From IMG/VR virus record IMGVR_UViG_3300047318_000434, positions 1 to 46,351 of that record: a DNA stretch of 46,351 nucleotides. One strand, given 5' to 3'. The position numbers were made by a program, and so were the translations under genes. Shown piece after piece: positions 1-8,187 of the stretch (position 1 is its first letter; every line of letters begins with the position of its first letter). This stretch comes from a virus. The notes under the pieces are model-generated. The model was not told the origin of the DNA. It did no database searches and was given only the letters and a program-made list of their open reading frames with translations.

Positions 1-26
1 TCACGGTCGGGCAGGACAACAGCCAT
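1..26 (-). CDS. Partial gene start, function unknown
   Basis: An ATG at 24-26 (minus strand) begins eight codons that read MAVVLPDR and run off the left edge. It starts 2 nt past the stop of the upstream gene (TGA at 29-31), the tight spacing seen elsewhere in this operon. The ribosome site is weak. From its place it is probably the next connector or tail-region gene, but too little is present to classify it. Confidence 0.4.
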
Positions 27-28
27 GC

Positions 29-664
29 TCAGCCCGCCCCAGACGTGACGAGCGCCGCGGCGATGCCCGCGTTGACCGCGGCGATGTAGTTCGTGAAGGC
101 GGTAGTGGTGTTCTTCCGGTTGGCGCGGGTCATGTCCCCGTTGAGGAAGAACAGCTGCCGCTGCGCGTTGCTGAGCTCCAACTGGACGCCCATGCCCCGG
201 GTGTTCCGGTTGGCGATGTTCGTCGGGTCGTTGGCGTTGATCTCCTCGCTGGCGATCTGCACCACGAATCCGGCATCCGCGAGGGCCTCGCCTATCTGGT
301 CCCGCAGGTTGAAGTCGAGCCCGCCCAGGAACGTGGTCGGCGTGGTCCCGGACGCGCCGTGCCACGAAATGATGTGGGAGGCAGCCTTCGCCATGAGGAG
401 GGCCTGCGGCTCGTCGTACCGGGTCGAGGTGATGTGCAGGTCGCTGTTGGAGCCTGCCGCCTTGAAAGCGTCCAGCGTGTAGTAACCGTGGACGGTCCCG
501 GCCGCCTTGTCGGCGAGCTCCGTCGTGCCCAGCTCGATGCCGCCGCCGTGGATGGCGAGGTGCAGCAGGCTGGAGAACTGCGAGATACGCCAAGTCCGCT
601 GGTAGTCGATGCCCTCGATCTGTGCGCCGGCCATCTGCGCATACGAGTTGTAGAGGTCTGCCAT
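29..664 (-). CDS. Poly-gamma-glutamate hydrolase-like protein
   Basis: This 211-aa protein resembles the phage and Bacillus poly-gamma-glutamate hydrolase family (PghP type, zinc-dependent), which cuts poly-gamma-glutamate capsules. Family-like signatures are HGGGIE (His39, Glu44), LHITSTRYDEP at about 77-87, and SWHG with His102. The His and Glu residues are the likely metal ligands. There is no signal peptide. The start has an AGGAG site just upstream. It follows the connector-region genes in the late operon, so the product could be a virion-associated depolymerase or hydrolase, or a fold reused as a structural protein. The family call is fairly firm; the substrate is inferred. Confidence 0.75.
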   Translation of the reverse strand: MADLYNSYAQMAGAQIEGIDYQRTWRISQFSSLLHLAIHGGGIELGTTELADKAAGTVHGYYTLDAFKAAGSNSDLHITSTRYDEPQALLMAKAASHIISWHGASGTTPTTFLGGLDFNLRDQIGEALADAGFVVQIASEEINANDPTNIANRNTRGMGVQLELSNAQRQLFFLNGDMTRANRKNTTTAFTNYIAAVNAGIAAALVTSGAG

Positions 665-688
665 GGCTCCTGCCTGTTCGGGATCGGG

Positions 689-1564
689 CTACCAGTTGCC
701 GTAGCGGCGGTAGGGGCGGCCGCCATACGGCCATGGGGTGGCGGGCGCAACCGCGATCGGCCGGTACAGCCGCTTGCGGTAGTCGCCCAGAGAGTCCAGC
801 GTCGGCAGCGCTCCGGCCTGTCCCGCGACAGGCGACGTCTCGTAGCTGATCGACTGGCCCTCGGCGGACACGGACGTTACCCGGCGGCCGCCGTTCTTCT
901 CCCCGCCGGGGCCGTTGCGGATCCGCTCGGCGGCGTGCGCGGTGACGTAGTCCACGATCGGCTTCTCAACGGCCGCGTCCAGGCCGATGAGGAGCCGCAC
1001 CGTGTACAGCCCTTCCGCGTTCTGTTCGTAGCTCACCACCTTCATCACGTCGTCCACGGGCGGCATCGGCCACGCGCGCGGGTCGGTGAGCTCGTAGAAC
1101 GGCATGGGCGACACGTCGCGCAGCGTCTTCGGGGTAGGCACGAGCGGCCGCTTCAGGTAGGCGGCCACCTCCGACTGCGCCTTGCCGATCTTGTCGCGGA
1201 AGTCCTCGCGTTGCGCCGGGGTCAGCGGCAGCGGCACGCCGAGATCGTCGGCAAGCTGCTCCGCCGAGGCGATCAGCCCCGTCCCCAGCGGCAGGTCCAT
1301 GCGGCTCGTGCGGTCAGCGGCCGGTGACGCGCCCTGCTCGGGAGTGAAGGTGACGACGCACCAATACCGGCCGTCGGGCAGGTTGTCGGGGAGCGTGAAC
1401 CGGTACGCGTTCTCACCGATGCGGACGGCCGGGCCCGCGGTCGCCACCACGGTGCCGTTGCGTTCGGGCTCCGAGTGCAGGTCGATCCTGCTGACCTCGC
1501 CGCCCTCCGGTTCGGGATCCCACAGAGCCCCGCCCCAGACGGGCCGGTAGATGTACATCGCCAC
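689..1564 (-). CDS. Putative head-tail connector-region protein
   Basis: This 291-aa protein starts at a GTG with an AAGGGAG ribosome site; the next in-frame ATG is two codons on. The first 85 residues look like a small beta domain (bulky Trp/Tyr, then a FTLPDNLPDGRYW segment). Residues from about 105 to 190 are helical and include a SEVAAYLKRPL-like stretch reminiscent of gp6-type head-tail connector proteins. The C-terminus is Tyr/Arg/Pro-rich. It lies 12 nt after the upstream gene and 24 nt before the hydrolase gene. A head completion role fits the position, but no strong family signature is visible. Confidence 0.5.
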   Translation of the reverse strand: MAMYIYRPVWGGALWDPEPEGGEVSRIDLHSEPERNGTVVATAGPAVRIGENAYRFTLPDNLPDGRYWCVVTFTPEQGASPAADRTSRMDLPLGTGLIASAEQLADDLGVPLPLTPAQREDFRDKIGKAQSEVAAYLKRPLVPTPKTLRDVSPMPFYELTDPRAWPMPPVDDVMKVVSYEQNAEGLYTVRLLIGLDAAVEKPIVDYVTAHAAERIRNGPGGEKNGGRRVTSVSAEGQSISYETSPVAGQAGALPTLDSLGDYRKRLYRPIAVAPATPWPYGGRPYRRYGNW

Positions 1565-1576
1565 CTTCGGTCTCCC

Positions 1577-2068
1577 TTACTCGCCGAGCTGCTCGCGCAG
1601 CCGGGCGACGATGCGGTCCGCGTCGTCCCGCTTGAGCTCCGCCCCGACCGGCACCAGGAGTCGGGTCGTAGGCGTGCGGTAGGCGCCCATGCCGACGTGC
1701 TCCACCAGGCGCACCCGGGACCGGCACAGGTAGCCGTACGGCGGCAGCACCTCGAACACCGTGTCGGGGTCGGTGGGCGCCTGGCCCGTCGCCTCGTCCA
1801 CGATCCGGTCCCCGAGCTCCGCGGGCATGAGCCCGTCGGGGCCAACAGGGGTTTCAGGCTCGGCAGGCTCGACCGGCGGGGCCGGAGGCTCCAGCGGCGC
1901 CACGTCCGGCGCCTTGGTCTCCGTGCCCTCGGCCGGAACTGCACCGATCTCTACGGCGTCAGAGACCGCCTTGTCCTCGGCCGGATCGGCGCCCGGCTCG
2001 ATGCCGTCGGCGACGGCCTTGTCCTCGGCCGGTTCCGCGGCCGTCTTACGGGTTCGGGCGGTTGCCAC
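1577..2068 (-). CDS. Phage structural-region protein with acidic Pro/Ala-rich N-terminus
   Basis: The GTG at 2068 is chosen because GGAGG lies 5 nt upstream; a longer frame from 2101 lacks such a site. The 163-aa product has a low-complexity N-terminal half rich in Ala, Glu, Pro and Asp, with EPAEDKAV-like units repeated near residues 10-40. A small globular C-terminal domain (about 85-163) follows, with a PPYGYLCRSRVRLVEHVG segment and a charged C-terminal helix. It sits between the IPT-domain gene and the connector-region gene. I do not recognise a family; a minor head or connector role is inferred from position. Confidence 0.6.
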   Translation of the reverse strand: MATARTRKTAAEPAEDKAVADGIEPGADPAEDKAVSDAVEIGAVPAEGTETKAPDVAPLEPPAPPVEPAEPETPVGPDGLMPAELGDRIVDEATGQAPTDPDTVFEVLPPYGYLCRSRVRLVEHVGMGAYRTPTTRLLVPVGAELKRDDADRIVARLREQLGE

Positions 2069-2120
2069 GACTTCCTCCAGGTGAGCGGGGGTTGGGGCCA
2101 CACCCTGACCCGGGGGGCGC

Positions 2121-2163
2121 GCTTACGTCGCGCTGTGCCGCCCAGCACGGACCGGCACAGCGC
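2121..2163 (-). promoter_or_regulatory. GACGTAAGC element next to a strong hairpin
   Basis: Read on the minus strand, a 10-bp perfect inverted repeat (arms 2154-2163 and 2130-2139) is followed directly by GACGTAAGC (2129-2121). It lies between the stop of the IPT gene and the start at 2068. The hairpin may terminate or protect the upstream message. The GACGTAAGC-like sequence recurs before several other genes in the window. Confidence 0.5.
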
Positions 2164-2175
2164 GACGATCACGCA

Positions 2176-2661
2176 TCACACGAACGTGTAGCCGTTGTTC
2201 TGCGTCACCGCCCCCGCCTCGTCAGCGAGGACGACGGCCACCGCACCCGCGCTCTTCGCCGGGGTCGTGACCTGGATCTTGCCGGAGGTGAGGATCTTCA
2301 GGTTCGTGCCCGCCGTGCCGCCGAACGTGACGCCGGAGACGCCGTCCAGGTTCGTGCCGGTGATGGTCACGACCGTGCCGCCGGCGACCGGCCCGTTTAC
2401 CGGGCTGATGGCGGCGACGGTGGCCGCGGGGAACAGCTTGTCGATCACCGACTGCCGCACCACGTCCCCGGCCCGGAACTTCAGCGTCCTGATCGAGCCC
2501 TGCGGCACGCTGTCGCGGCTGTCCTTCGACACGGTGCCCTCATCGAAGCGGCGCGTGTGGAAGACGTCCGCGGTCACGACCATCTCCGGGTCCGCGGCCG
2601 CGGGCGTAGAAGGAAACGCAGCCTTGGTGATGCGGGCGCCGGCAGAGTTGTACAGGCCCAT
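2176..2661 (-). CDS. IPT/TIG-domain head decoration-type protein
   Basis: This 161-aa protein starts at ATG 2661 with an AAGGGG site upstream. Residues 1-80 form an N-terminal domain with charged strands. Residues about 81-161 form one IPT/TIG immunoglobulin-like domain, recognisable from ISPVNGPVAGGTVVTITGTNL, then a GVTFGG strand and a C-terminal NNGYTFV strand. In phages such domains occur on decoration, fibre and tail proteins that contact the surface. Being three genes past the capsid gene, it is most likely a head decoration or head-fibre protein. The domain call is strong; the role is inferred. Confidence 0.8.
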   Translation of the reverse strand: MGLYNSAGARITKAAFPSTPAAADPEMVVTADVFHTRRFDEGTVSKDSRDSVPQGSIRTLKFRAGDVVRQSVIDKLFPAATVAAISPVNGPVAGGTVVTITGTNLDGVSGVTFGGTAGTNLKILTSGKIQVTTPAKSAGAVAVVLADEAGAVTQNNGYTFV

Positions 2662-2740
2662 GAGGAGCCCCTTTCACTGGTGGTATCGAGTCGCCCGCAG
2701 GGTGCCCGACCAGGCGGGCTTGGGTCCCCGGCTGCGCGGC

Positions 2741-3988
2741 TCACAGGATGCGGAGGTCGTCCCACCCGTCCTTGGTGACGGAGAAGACCATCAGGCCCGG
2801 CTGGGAGACCTCTCCCGAGCGCATGGCGTACCAGTCGGAGCCGTTGTCGAGGGTCGGAGCCTGCACCCACAGACGCCCGGCGCCGAGCTGCTGCGCGCGG
2901 AAGTGGTGAAAGTGCCCGGAGATCAAGATCCTGGCGTCGGCGATGGGCTGACGGCCGAAGGTCTGCCCCCTCCACCAGTCCGCCGCCTTGTCGGGCCGCG
3001 CGTACTGATGACCGTGCGCCAGGCCCACGATGGTGCCCGCCATGTCGAGGCTGACGGTGTCTCGCCACGGCTCTGGCGTCACGAACGACACGTGCCCGTA
3101 GGCGTCGGGATTCTTGGCGTACGCGTCGGCGATCTGCGAATAGACCTCGATGCCCCAGTCGTCTTCCGGGGGGCCCACGGGGTCCTTGCCGCGCCGTACG
3201 CGGGCGTGGTTGCTGCCGCAGGTCGCGGCGACCACCCGCGGGAACGCGGTCGCCAGGCGGTCGAGGCCTTCGAACGTCAGCCGCCGGTGCACGCGCACCA
3301 TCTGCGTGAGCGTCAGGTCGTTGGTGAACGCCTGGCTCGCGACGTTCTCGAACCCCTCGATGCAGTCGCCTGCGTCGAGGAAGTACGCGGAATCAGGGGT
3401 GCGGCCGATCTTGCCGAGGTCGCGGACGTGGTCCTGGAGCCGGTCGAACCGTTCGGAGACCCGGGCCACGAGATCCTTGGTGCCGCCGTCCCTGCCAACC
3501 TTCCCGGCCTGCGGGTCGGCGTACACCACGGCCAGCGCGCGCTCCGTACTCTCGGCCGGGGTGCGGGGCTTGCGGCGGCGCCGCATCACGTCGCGGATCA
3601 GGCTGTTGAGGTCTTCCGCGGACGCCCATCCCGGAGTTGAGGGCTCGATCAGGTAGCGGCACCTCCACACGGGCCGGGTGACGGCGTCCTCGCCCTGGGC
3701 GTCGCGGTGCCATGCGGCCGGGTCGTGGCGGGCTTCTACCAGCCGGACCCGGTATCCCTCGGGCACGCTCAGGCCGAGTTCCTCCACCCGTTCGCGCCAG
3801 CCGAGTTCGTCTTGCCCGGGCGCCTCGGCGGCCGGCGCAGTGACGAGCATCGACCCGCCGGGTTCGTACCGCACGCCGGGTTCCCAGCCCTTCGGGGCCG
3901 CGGCCGTGGGACGAGTGGTCTCCGGCGGGGTGGTCTGCTCCGCCGAGGCGGGCGCGAGGAGCGCATCGAGATGTTCGTCAAGGCTCAT
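2741..3988 (-). CDS. Calcineurin-like metallophosphoesterase
   Basis: The 415-aa product carries the metallophosphoesterase signature set in order: DPQ (Asp158), GD (207-208), GSNH (258-261), HGH (325-327) and GHFHH (358-362). These bind two metals, so a phosphodiesterase or phosphatase activity is likely, possibly on nucleic acid. About 150 Pro/Ala-rich and charged residues precede the catalytic domain. The start at 3988 is preferred because its ATG overlaps the upstream TGA (ATGA). An alternative ATG lies five codons earlier. It sits among head genes, so it may be packaged or act during assembly. The substrate is unknown. Confidence 0.8.
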   Translation of the reverse strand: MSLDEHLDALLAPASAEQTTPPETTRPTAAAPKGWEPGVRYEPGGSMLVTAPAAEAPGQDELGWRERVEELGLSVPEGYRVRLVEARHDPAAWHRDAQGEDAVTRPVWRCRYLIEPSTPGWASAEDLNSLIRDVMRRRRKPRTPAESTERALAVVYADPQAGKVGRDGGTKDLVARVSERFDRLQDHVRDLGKIGRTPDSAYFLDAGDCIEGFENVASQAFTNDLTLTQMVRVHRRLTFEGLDRLATAFPRVVAATCGSNHARVRRGKDPVGPPEDDWGIEVYSQIADAYAKNPDAYGHVSFVTPEPWRDTVSLDMAGTIVGLAHGHQYARPDKAADWWRGQTFGRQPIADARILISGHFHHFRAQQLGAGRLWVQAPTLDNGSDWYAMRSGEVSQPGLMVFSVTKDGWDDLRIL

Positions 3989-4254
3989 CGCGGGCACCGG
4001 CATCCGTTCGAGGCGCCGCGGCGCCGGTGCCGTGCCACGGACGGGGCTTGCACGGGATGCCCGTTGCTGGTCAGTACGTCAGCGATCCGCGTGGAGGTCA
4101 CCGCCGGGGCCGCCATCAGCTCGTTCAGCTTGCCCGCTGTGTCGGCGTCGAGACAGGCCAGGATGATGCCGACTGTGCAGCGCGCGCCGCGGGGTCGCTC
4201 AGGCTCGTCCATGAGCTGCGTGAGGGCCGTGCTCAGCCCATCGGTGTCTGCCAC
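3985..4254 (-). CDS. Small Cys/Arg-rich HTH-like phage protein
   Basis: An 89-aa protein starting at a GTG preceded by a GAGG site. It has a Cys26 segment, a two-helix region and a TSTRIADVLTSNGHPVQ stretch that looks like the recognition part of a helix-turn-helix. It ends RHRRRG...GCRCPR. Actinophages often carry small proteins of this shape and their role is not settled; DNA binding is a reasonable guess. It overlaps the metallophosphoesterase start by ATGA, so the two are probably translationally coupled. Confidence 0.6.
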   Translation of the reverse strand: MADTDGLSTALTQLMDEPERPRGARCTVGIILACLDADTAGKLNELMAAPAVTSTRIADVLTSNGHPVQAPSVARHRRRGASNGCRCPR

Positions 4255-4281
4255 GGCAGTCCTCGCTCTCTGCATGTGGGT

Positions 4282-4349
4282 GCGGGGCCGGACCGTATGG
4301 CCCGGCCCCGCGTTACGTCGCCGTCAGTGGGGCCCGCCCAGCGGGCCCC
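4282..4349 (-). terminator. Double hairpin and GACGTAAC element after the capsid gene
   Basis: Minus-strand order after the capsid stop: a 9-bp perfect stem (4341-4349 with 4329-4337, loop 3 nt); then GACGTAAC (4319-4312); then a second 10-bp perfect stem (4302-4311 with 4282-4291). There is no T-run. The first stem could end or stabilise the abundant capsid message; the rest may be the leader of the next transcript. Confidence 0.5.
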
Positions 4350-4356
4350 TTCCGGA

Positions 4357-5658
4357 TTACACCGGGGTGGTCCACGAGCCGATGACGAACGACTCCGGAC
4401 GGGAGACCTCCAGGGCGAGACGCTCGTCCGCGCGGAAGGTGAGGACACCGCGTTCGAAGTTGTCCGAGTTCTCGCTGGAGACGGTCACGGAGACGTTCTC
4501 GCGGTCGTAGATCTGCGCGCCCATCCCAAAAGAACCCAGAAGGTACTTGTCGTCCGGCATTGCGGTGGTTTCGACCACGTTGACGCGCCACACGCGCTTC
4601 TGGGCGCCGACGGCGACCTGGAGCGCGACACGGAACGCGCCGTTGTTGTCGGTCTCGACCTCCACCTGCTCCCACATGCTCGGGGAGAGGACGACGCCGG
4701 TCGGCTCGTACTCAGCCAGGAGCGCCTTGGTCATGGCCCGGCGCATCTGGATGGAGAACTTGTCGGTGTTGGCGCCGATGTACTGCTGTACGCCCGGGGT
4801 GTTGAACAGGCCGGTGATGGACTGACCGTCGCCGCCGATGGAGTGCAGAAGGTCGTAGTCCTCGGCGAACTTGATGCCCTCGATCAAGCGGCTGTTGATG
4901 AACTGCTTCAGCCGCGGCTCGTCCGAGAGGATGTTCTTGTGGCCGTCGAGCATGTGCGCGATCTCGGCCACCGGGAACGAAACAGGCTGGAGGGTCAGCT
5001 TCGAGCGGGGCGCCCGGCCGAACACGTCGGTGTCGGCTCCGGTCGGCGCGGACGTACCGTCGGCCGCACGACGCTCCGGGACCTGGGCCGCGTTGTTGAC
5101 CCACCCGGTCTCGCGGATGCCCTGAAGGATCGCGTTCTTGGTCGTGGCCTTCGGGAACAGGTCGCGGATGTGCATCTTGCGGCGCTGCGCCTCGGTGATG
5201 CCGAGATCCTCAACGCCACCCAGGGCCGGGTGAGTCTGGGTACCGGCCGACAGGGAGAAGATCGACTTCCCCTCCATCTCGGCGCGGATGAACGGGCGGT
5301 CCTTGAACTGGCCACGGGCCGCAGCCTGGTAGGCGTCGGACTCGACGAACATGTCGCCGAGCGACTTCACCTCGGTGTTGGAGCCGGAGGAGCCGCCGTA
5401 GTACTGGCCGGCCGCGGACCGCCCCTCGGGGGCGTCGAGGTACTGGCCGAGAGCTTCGGCGCCGGACGCGGCCTCGATCAGGCTCTTGATCTCCTGGGCG
5501 TCCTTGACGGACTTGACGTACGCGTTGCGCTGCTCGGTGGAGACGACGAACGCGCCGTTCTCCTCCTTGAACGTGCCTGCGATGCGCTCAGCCTCGGCAG
5601 ACTTCTCGTTGAGCTGCTGCTTCAGCGAGCGAAGCAGATTCTTGTCGGTGGTAGGCAT
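4357..5658 (-). CDS. HK97-fold major capsid protein
   Basis: The start at 5658 gives a 433-aa protein that begins with a charged, helical, coiled-coil-like delta domain (about 1-90), the usual internal scaffold. A Gly/Ser linker and the sequence TEVKSLGDMFVES follow, marking the expected maturation cut after Lys98; HK97 gp5 likewise loses about 100 N-terminal residues. The rest has the family layout, with a long central helix region and a C-terminal segment ending ESFVIGSWTTPV. A CAGGAG site lies about 12 nt upstream; an in-frame start at 5718 is less likely. It directly follows the protease gene, as in most HK97-type operons. Confidence 0.9.
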   Translation of the reverse strand: MPTTDKNLLRSLKQQLNEKSAEAERIAGTFKEENGAFVVSTEQRNAYVKSVKDAQEIKSLIEAASGAEALGQYLDAPEGRSAAGQYYGGSSGSNTEVKSLGDMFVESDAYQAAARGQFKDRPFIRAEMEGKSIFSLSAGTQTHPALGGVEDLGITEAQRRKMHIRDLFPKATTKNAILQGIRETGWVNNAAQVPERRAADGTSAPTGADTDVFGRAPRSKLTLQPVSFPVAEIAHMLDGHKNILSDEPRLKQFINSRLIEGIKFAEDYDLLHSIGGDGQSITGLFNTPGVQQYIGANTDKFSIQMRRAMTKALLAEYEPTGVVLSPSMWEQVEVETDNNGAFRVALQVAVGAQKRVWRVNVVETTAMPDDKYLLGSFGMGAQIYDRENVSVTVSSENSDNFERGVLTFRADERLALEVSRPESFVIGSWTTPV

Positions 5659-5761
5659 TTCGGTTGCACGCTCCTGTGCTGGATGGGCGATTGCGTGCGT
5701 CGCTCGCCCGGCCAGCACCGGGACGCCTCAACGCTGAGGCGCATGGAAAAGCACGGGTGCA

Positions 5762-5810
5762 GTTAACGTCTCGGGCTCCCGGCCACGCGGGAACGTGGAA
5801 CCGGGAGCCC
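5762..5810 (-). promoter_or_regulatory. Hairpin plus GACGTTAAC element upstream of the capsid gene
   Basis: In the gap between protease and capsid genes, the minus strand has a 10-bp perfect inverted repeat (5801-5810 with 5773-5782) and, 2 nt later, GACGTTAAC (5770-5762). The capsid start is about 100 nt downstream. The layout is the same as at 2121-2163. It may be a processing or terminator hairpin joined to a promoter or leader element. Confidence 0.5.
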
Positions 5811-5824
5811 GGTAAATGCGCGAG

Positions 5825-8089
5825 TCAGAGCGCGAGTTCTGCGAGGGCCGCCTTCACTTCCGCGGCGTCCAGACGCACCTTGTCCTGGTCGTCGGGGTCG
5901 CCATCGGGCTCAGCGTCGGGCCCGTCGCCGGAGTCGCCGCCGCCGCTGGTGTTCCCCGGGGGAACAGCCGTGTCCGAGCCGCCCTCGGTGTCGGCATAGG
6001 GGATCTCCGCGTCGTCCTGCGAGCCCTCGCCGCTGTCGCTGCCGTCCCCTTCGTCGGCCATGTCGTCGTAGGCGCCGGGGTCCTCCTCGTCGTCCCAGCC
6101 GTCGGTGAGGGTGTACTTCCCCAGCCAGTCGCCGCCCGAGCCGTCGCCGCCGTGCATCTCGTCCGTCGGCATCCCCTTCTTCGACAGGGTGTCGAGGAGC
6201 TTGCCGATGGTGGGCTTCAGGTACTCAAGGTGCTCCGGCCCGGCGTCGGAGACCTGGATCAGTGCCGTGGCGTCCTCCAGTGCCCGCCCGGTCGGCTTGA
6301 TGTACCGCTCCTGGGTGGCTTCGTCGTCGTCCGCTTCCCGCTCCATGCCGGATACGGGGACGGCCACGGTCGTGAGCTCCACACGGACCGGCACGCCGAG
6401 GTCGATGTCGCGGCCGGACGCGGTGTACGGAATGGCGTAGGTCTCCGTCTCCCCGTCGTCGTAGCGGGTGACGATGACGCTGTCCGGATAGGTCGCCTCC
6501 ACCGTCACGAAGCAGTCGACCGGCTGCGTCGGGCCTGACTGATCGTCGTCCCGGTCGGGCGAGAACAGCGTGCGAGCGGCCTTGCCGAGCTGGTCGCGGA
6601 GCTGCTCGAAGGAGTAGGGCATGGGGGTGCTCATGATGCGCTCCGGAAGGTGTAGAGGCTCAGCGGCGGACTTGGCTTCGAGGACGATCCGCGCGGCCGA
6701 CTTGCGCTCTGCGGCCGCGTGGGTGGCGGGGTAGATCCCCATGGCGTCGTGATGGCGCAGGTTGCAGTAGCCCTTGGCGTCCTGCGGGCTCATGTGCTTG
6801 CCAGCGATGGCAACGCACCGGTCGAAGTCGCCGGGCGTTCCCCACGCGATATCCGAGGCGCCTTCGCCGTGGACGTACCAGTCACGCAGCTGCTCGGCGT
6901 CACCCTTGTTCTTGTCCCACCCGCCGGAGGCCTTCGCTTCCAGCACGATCCGCGCGGCCGACTTCCCCTCCATCGGAGGCGACGGCGGGCCCGCGGGCTC
7001 GTCGGTCGGCGCCTCTCCGAGGGGAACCTCGAACTCGTCCTCGCCGCGCACGCAGTGCAGTTGAGTGAACGTCACCGGTGTCGCCGGCACCGGATCCAGG
7101 TCGGGCATGTTGTAGCCGAGGGTGATGTGCGGGGTGAACCCGTGGTTGTCGCGCACGTGGTCGGAGTAGACCGACGTGGACAGCGCCTGCGCGACCCGCT
7201 GCCGCAGCTCCGCCAGGCCCGGCACGTCCACCGGCACCCACGTGGGTACTCCGTCCCCGCTGTCGGGGAAGCGGCCGATGCCGCCGATGCTGCCTGCCAG
7301 GGGCCCGGTGTCGTTCACGGCAGGGGTGACGATGTCGCGGAGGTCATCCGGGTGCCCGCCGAGGTCTTCCACGTCGCCGAGGTAGGCGAGCGTGATGTGC
7401 AGGTTCTCGGCCGGCGTGCCGTCGGGGTGAGCGATCTGCTCGGCCACGTCCTGCGGGACCTTCAGCGCGACCATCACGCCGCGGCCGGTCTGCTGTTCGG
7501 CGGCCTTCAGCTCGACGGCCGACCAGGTGGCCTTACGTTCCAGGTCCGCGGCGCGCTGCCTGCTGGCTGCCTTCACTTCGATGCTGCGGGTCATCGGGTG
7601 CGCGCCATGCAGCACGGGACTGACCTCGTACAGGTCGAGATCGTGGATGATGCGTACGCCGTCGTGCCGCTTGGAGGCGCCGCCGGGCGGGACCTTGAAG
7701 CCGATGGAGAACTGCGCCTCGCCGTTCTCGTGCCACTGCCGGACCTGTTCGTAAGCGTCGCGGCCGCGGGTGGTGCGCAGGTTGTACTGGACGGCGGCGA
7801 CCAGAGCCCCGGCTTCCTGGGGCCACACTGAGCCGCCCGGGATCGTGGCGAACCGAGGGTCGCCGGGCATCCACTCCTCGATCGAGAGGACGCTGCCGAC
7901 CGGTTCCTTCCAGTCGTGGTGCCATACCGGCTTCACGCGGCGCTTGGTCAGGGTGCGGGTGAACGCCCCGGGGATGATGAGGTCTTCGACATCGTCCACC
8001 ACGCCCGTGACGGCGTAGATGGCGCGGACGATGCCCTTTCCGCCGCGGGTGCGGCGCAGACTTGCGGTCTTGGGCGGCGGGCTCGGCAC
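5825..8089 (-). CDS. Prohead protease polyprotein with embedded 2H phosphoesterase domain
   Basis: GTG 8089 is chosen because AGGAGG lies 8 nt upstream; a longer frame begins at 8125. The 754-aa product (family norm about 200) starts with an S78/HK97-type maturation protease, with likely catalytic residues His57/58 (WHHDW), Ser128 (FSIGF) and Glu155 (YEVSPV). Residues about 200-360 are a 2H phosphoesterase (2'-5' RNA ligase-like) domain with two HITL motifs (231-234, 321-324). Residues about 388-460 form a Cys/His-containing domain (DFDRCVAIAGKH, GYCNLRHHD). Residues about 488-640 are a beta domain. The tail is very acidic and ends in a helix. Lys-Ala/Ser motifs separate these parts: IEVKAAS, VELKAAE, VLEAKAS, VLEAKSA and AEVKAAL. 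Protease and 2H calls are strong; processing into parts is inference. Confidence 0.85.
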   Translation of the reverse strand: MPSPPPKTASLRRTRGGKGIVRAIYAVTGVVDDVEDLIIPGAFTRTLTKRRVKPVWHHDWKEPVGSVLSIEEWMPGDPRFATIPGGSVWPQEAGALVAAVQYNLRTTRGRDAYEQVRQWHENGEAQFSIGFKVPPGGASKRHDGVRIIHDLDLYEVSPVLHGAHPMTRSIEVKAASRQRAADLERKATWSAVELKAAEQQTGRGVMVALKVPQDVAEQIAHPDGTPAENLHITLAYLGDVEDLGGHPDDLRDIVTPAVNDTGPLAGSIGGIGRFPDSGDGVPTWVPVDVPGLAELRQRVAQALSTSVYSDHVRDNHGFTPHITLGYNMPDLDPVPATPVTFTQLHCVRGEDEFEVPLGEAPTDEPAGPPSPPMEGKSAARIVLEAKASGGWDKNKGDAEQLRDWYVHGEGASDIAWGTPGDFDRCVAIAGKHMSPQDAKGYCNLRHHDAMGIYPATHAAAERKSAARIVLEAKSAAEPLHLPERIMSTPMPYSFEQLRDQLGKAARTLFSPDRDDDQSGPTQPVDCFVTVEATYPDSVIVTRYDDGETETYAIPYTASGRDIDLGVPVRVELTTVAVPVSGMEREADDDEATQERYIKPTGRALEDATALIQVSDAGPEHLEYLKPTIGKLLDTLSKKGMPTDEMHGGDGSGGDWLGKYTLTDGWDDEEDPGAYDDMADEGDGSDSGEGSQDDAEIPYADTEGGSDTAVPPGNTSGGGDSGDGPDAEPDGDPDDQDKVRLDAAEVKAALAELAL

Positions 8090-8142
8090 GGCGGGTTCCT
8101 CCTGGGGCTTCTTGGTGGACCGCACCGTGCCCCCGCCAGGTG

Positions 8143-8151
8143 GTTAGCGTC
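8143..8151 (-). promoter_or_regulatory. GACGCTAAC element upstream of the protease gene
   Basis: GACGCTAAC on the minus strand lies between the stop of the acidic protein gene (8188) and the protease start (8089). A TGACGCAGGGG stretch close by (8172-8162) is also found before the gene starting at 36092. Confidence 0.4.
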
Positions 8152-8187
8152 CTGCCGTCCCCTGCGTCACAGGCCGGGGGTGGCGGT

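Noticed and set aside
4027-5766. Plus-strand open frame of 579 codons
   Set aside because: Antisense to the capsid gene, which has clear family features.
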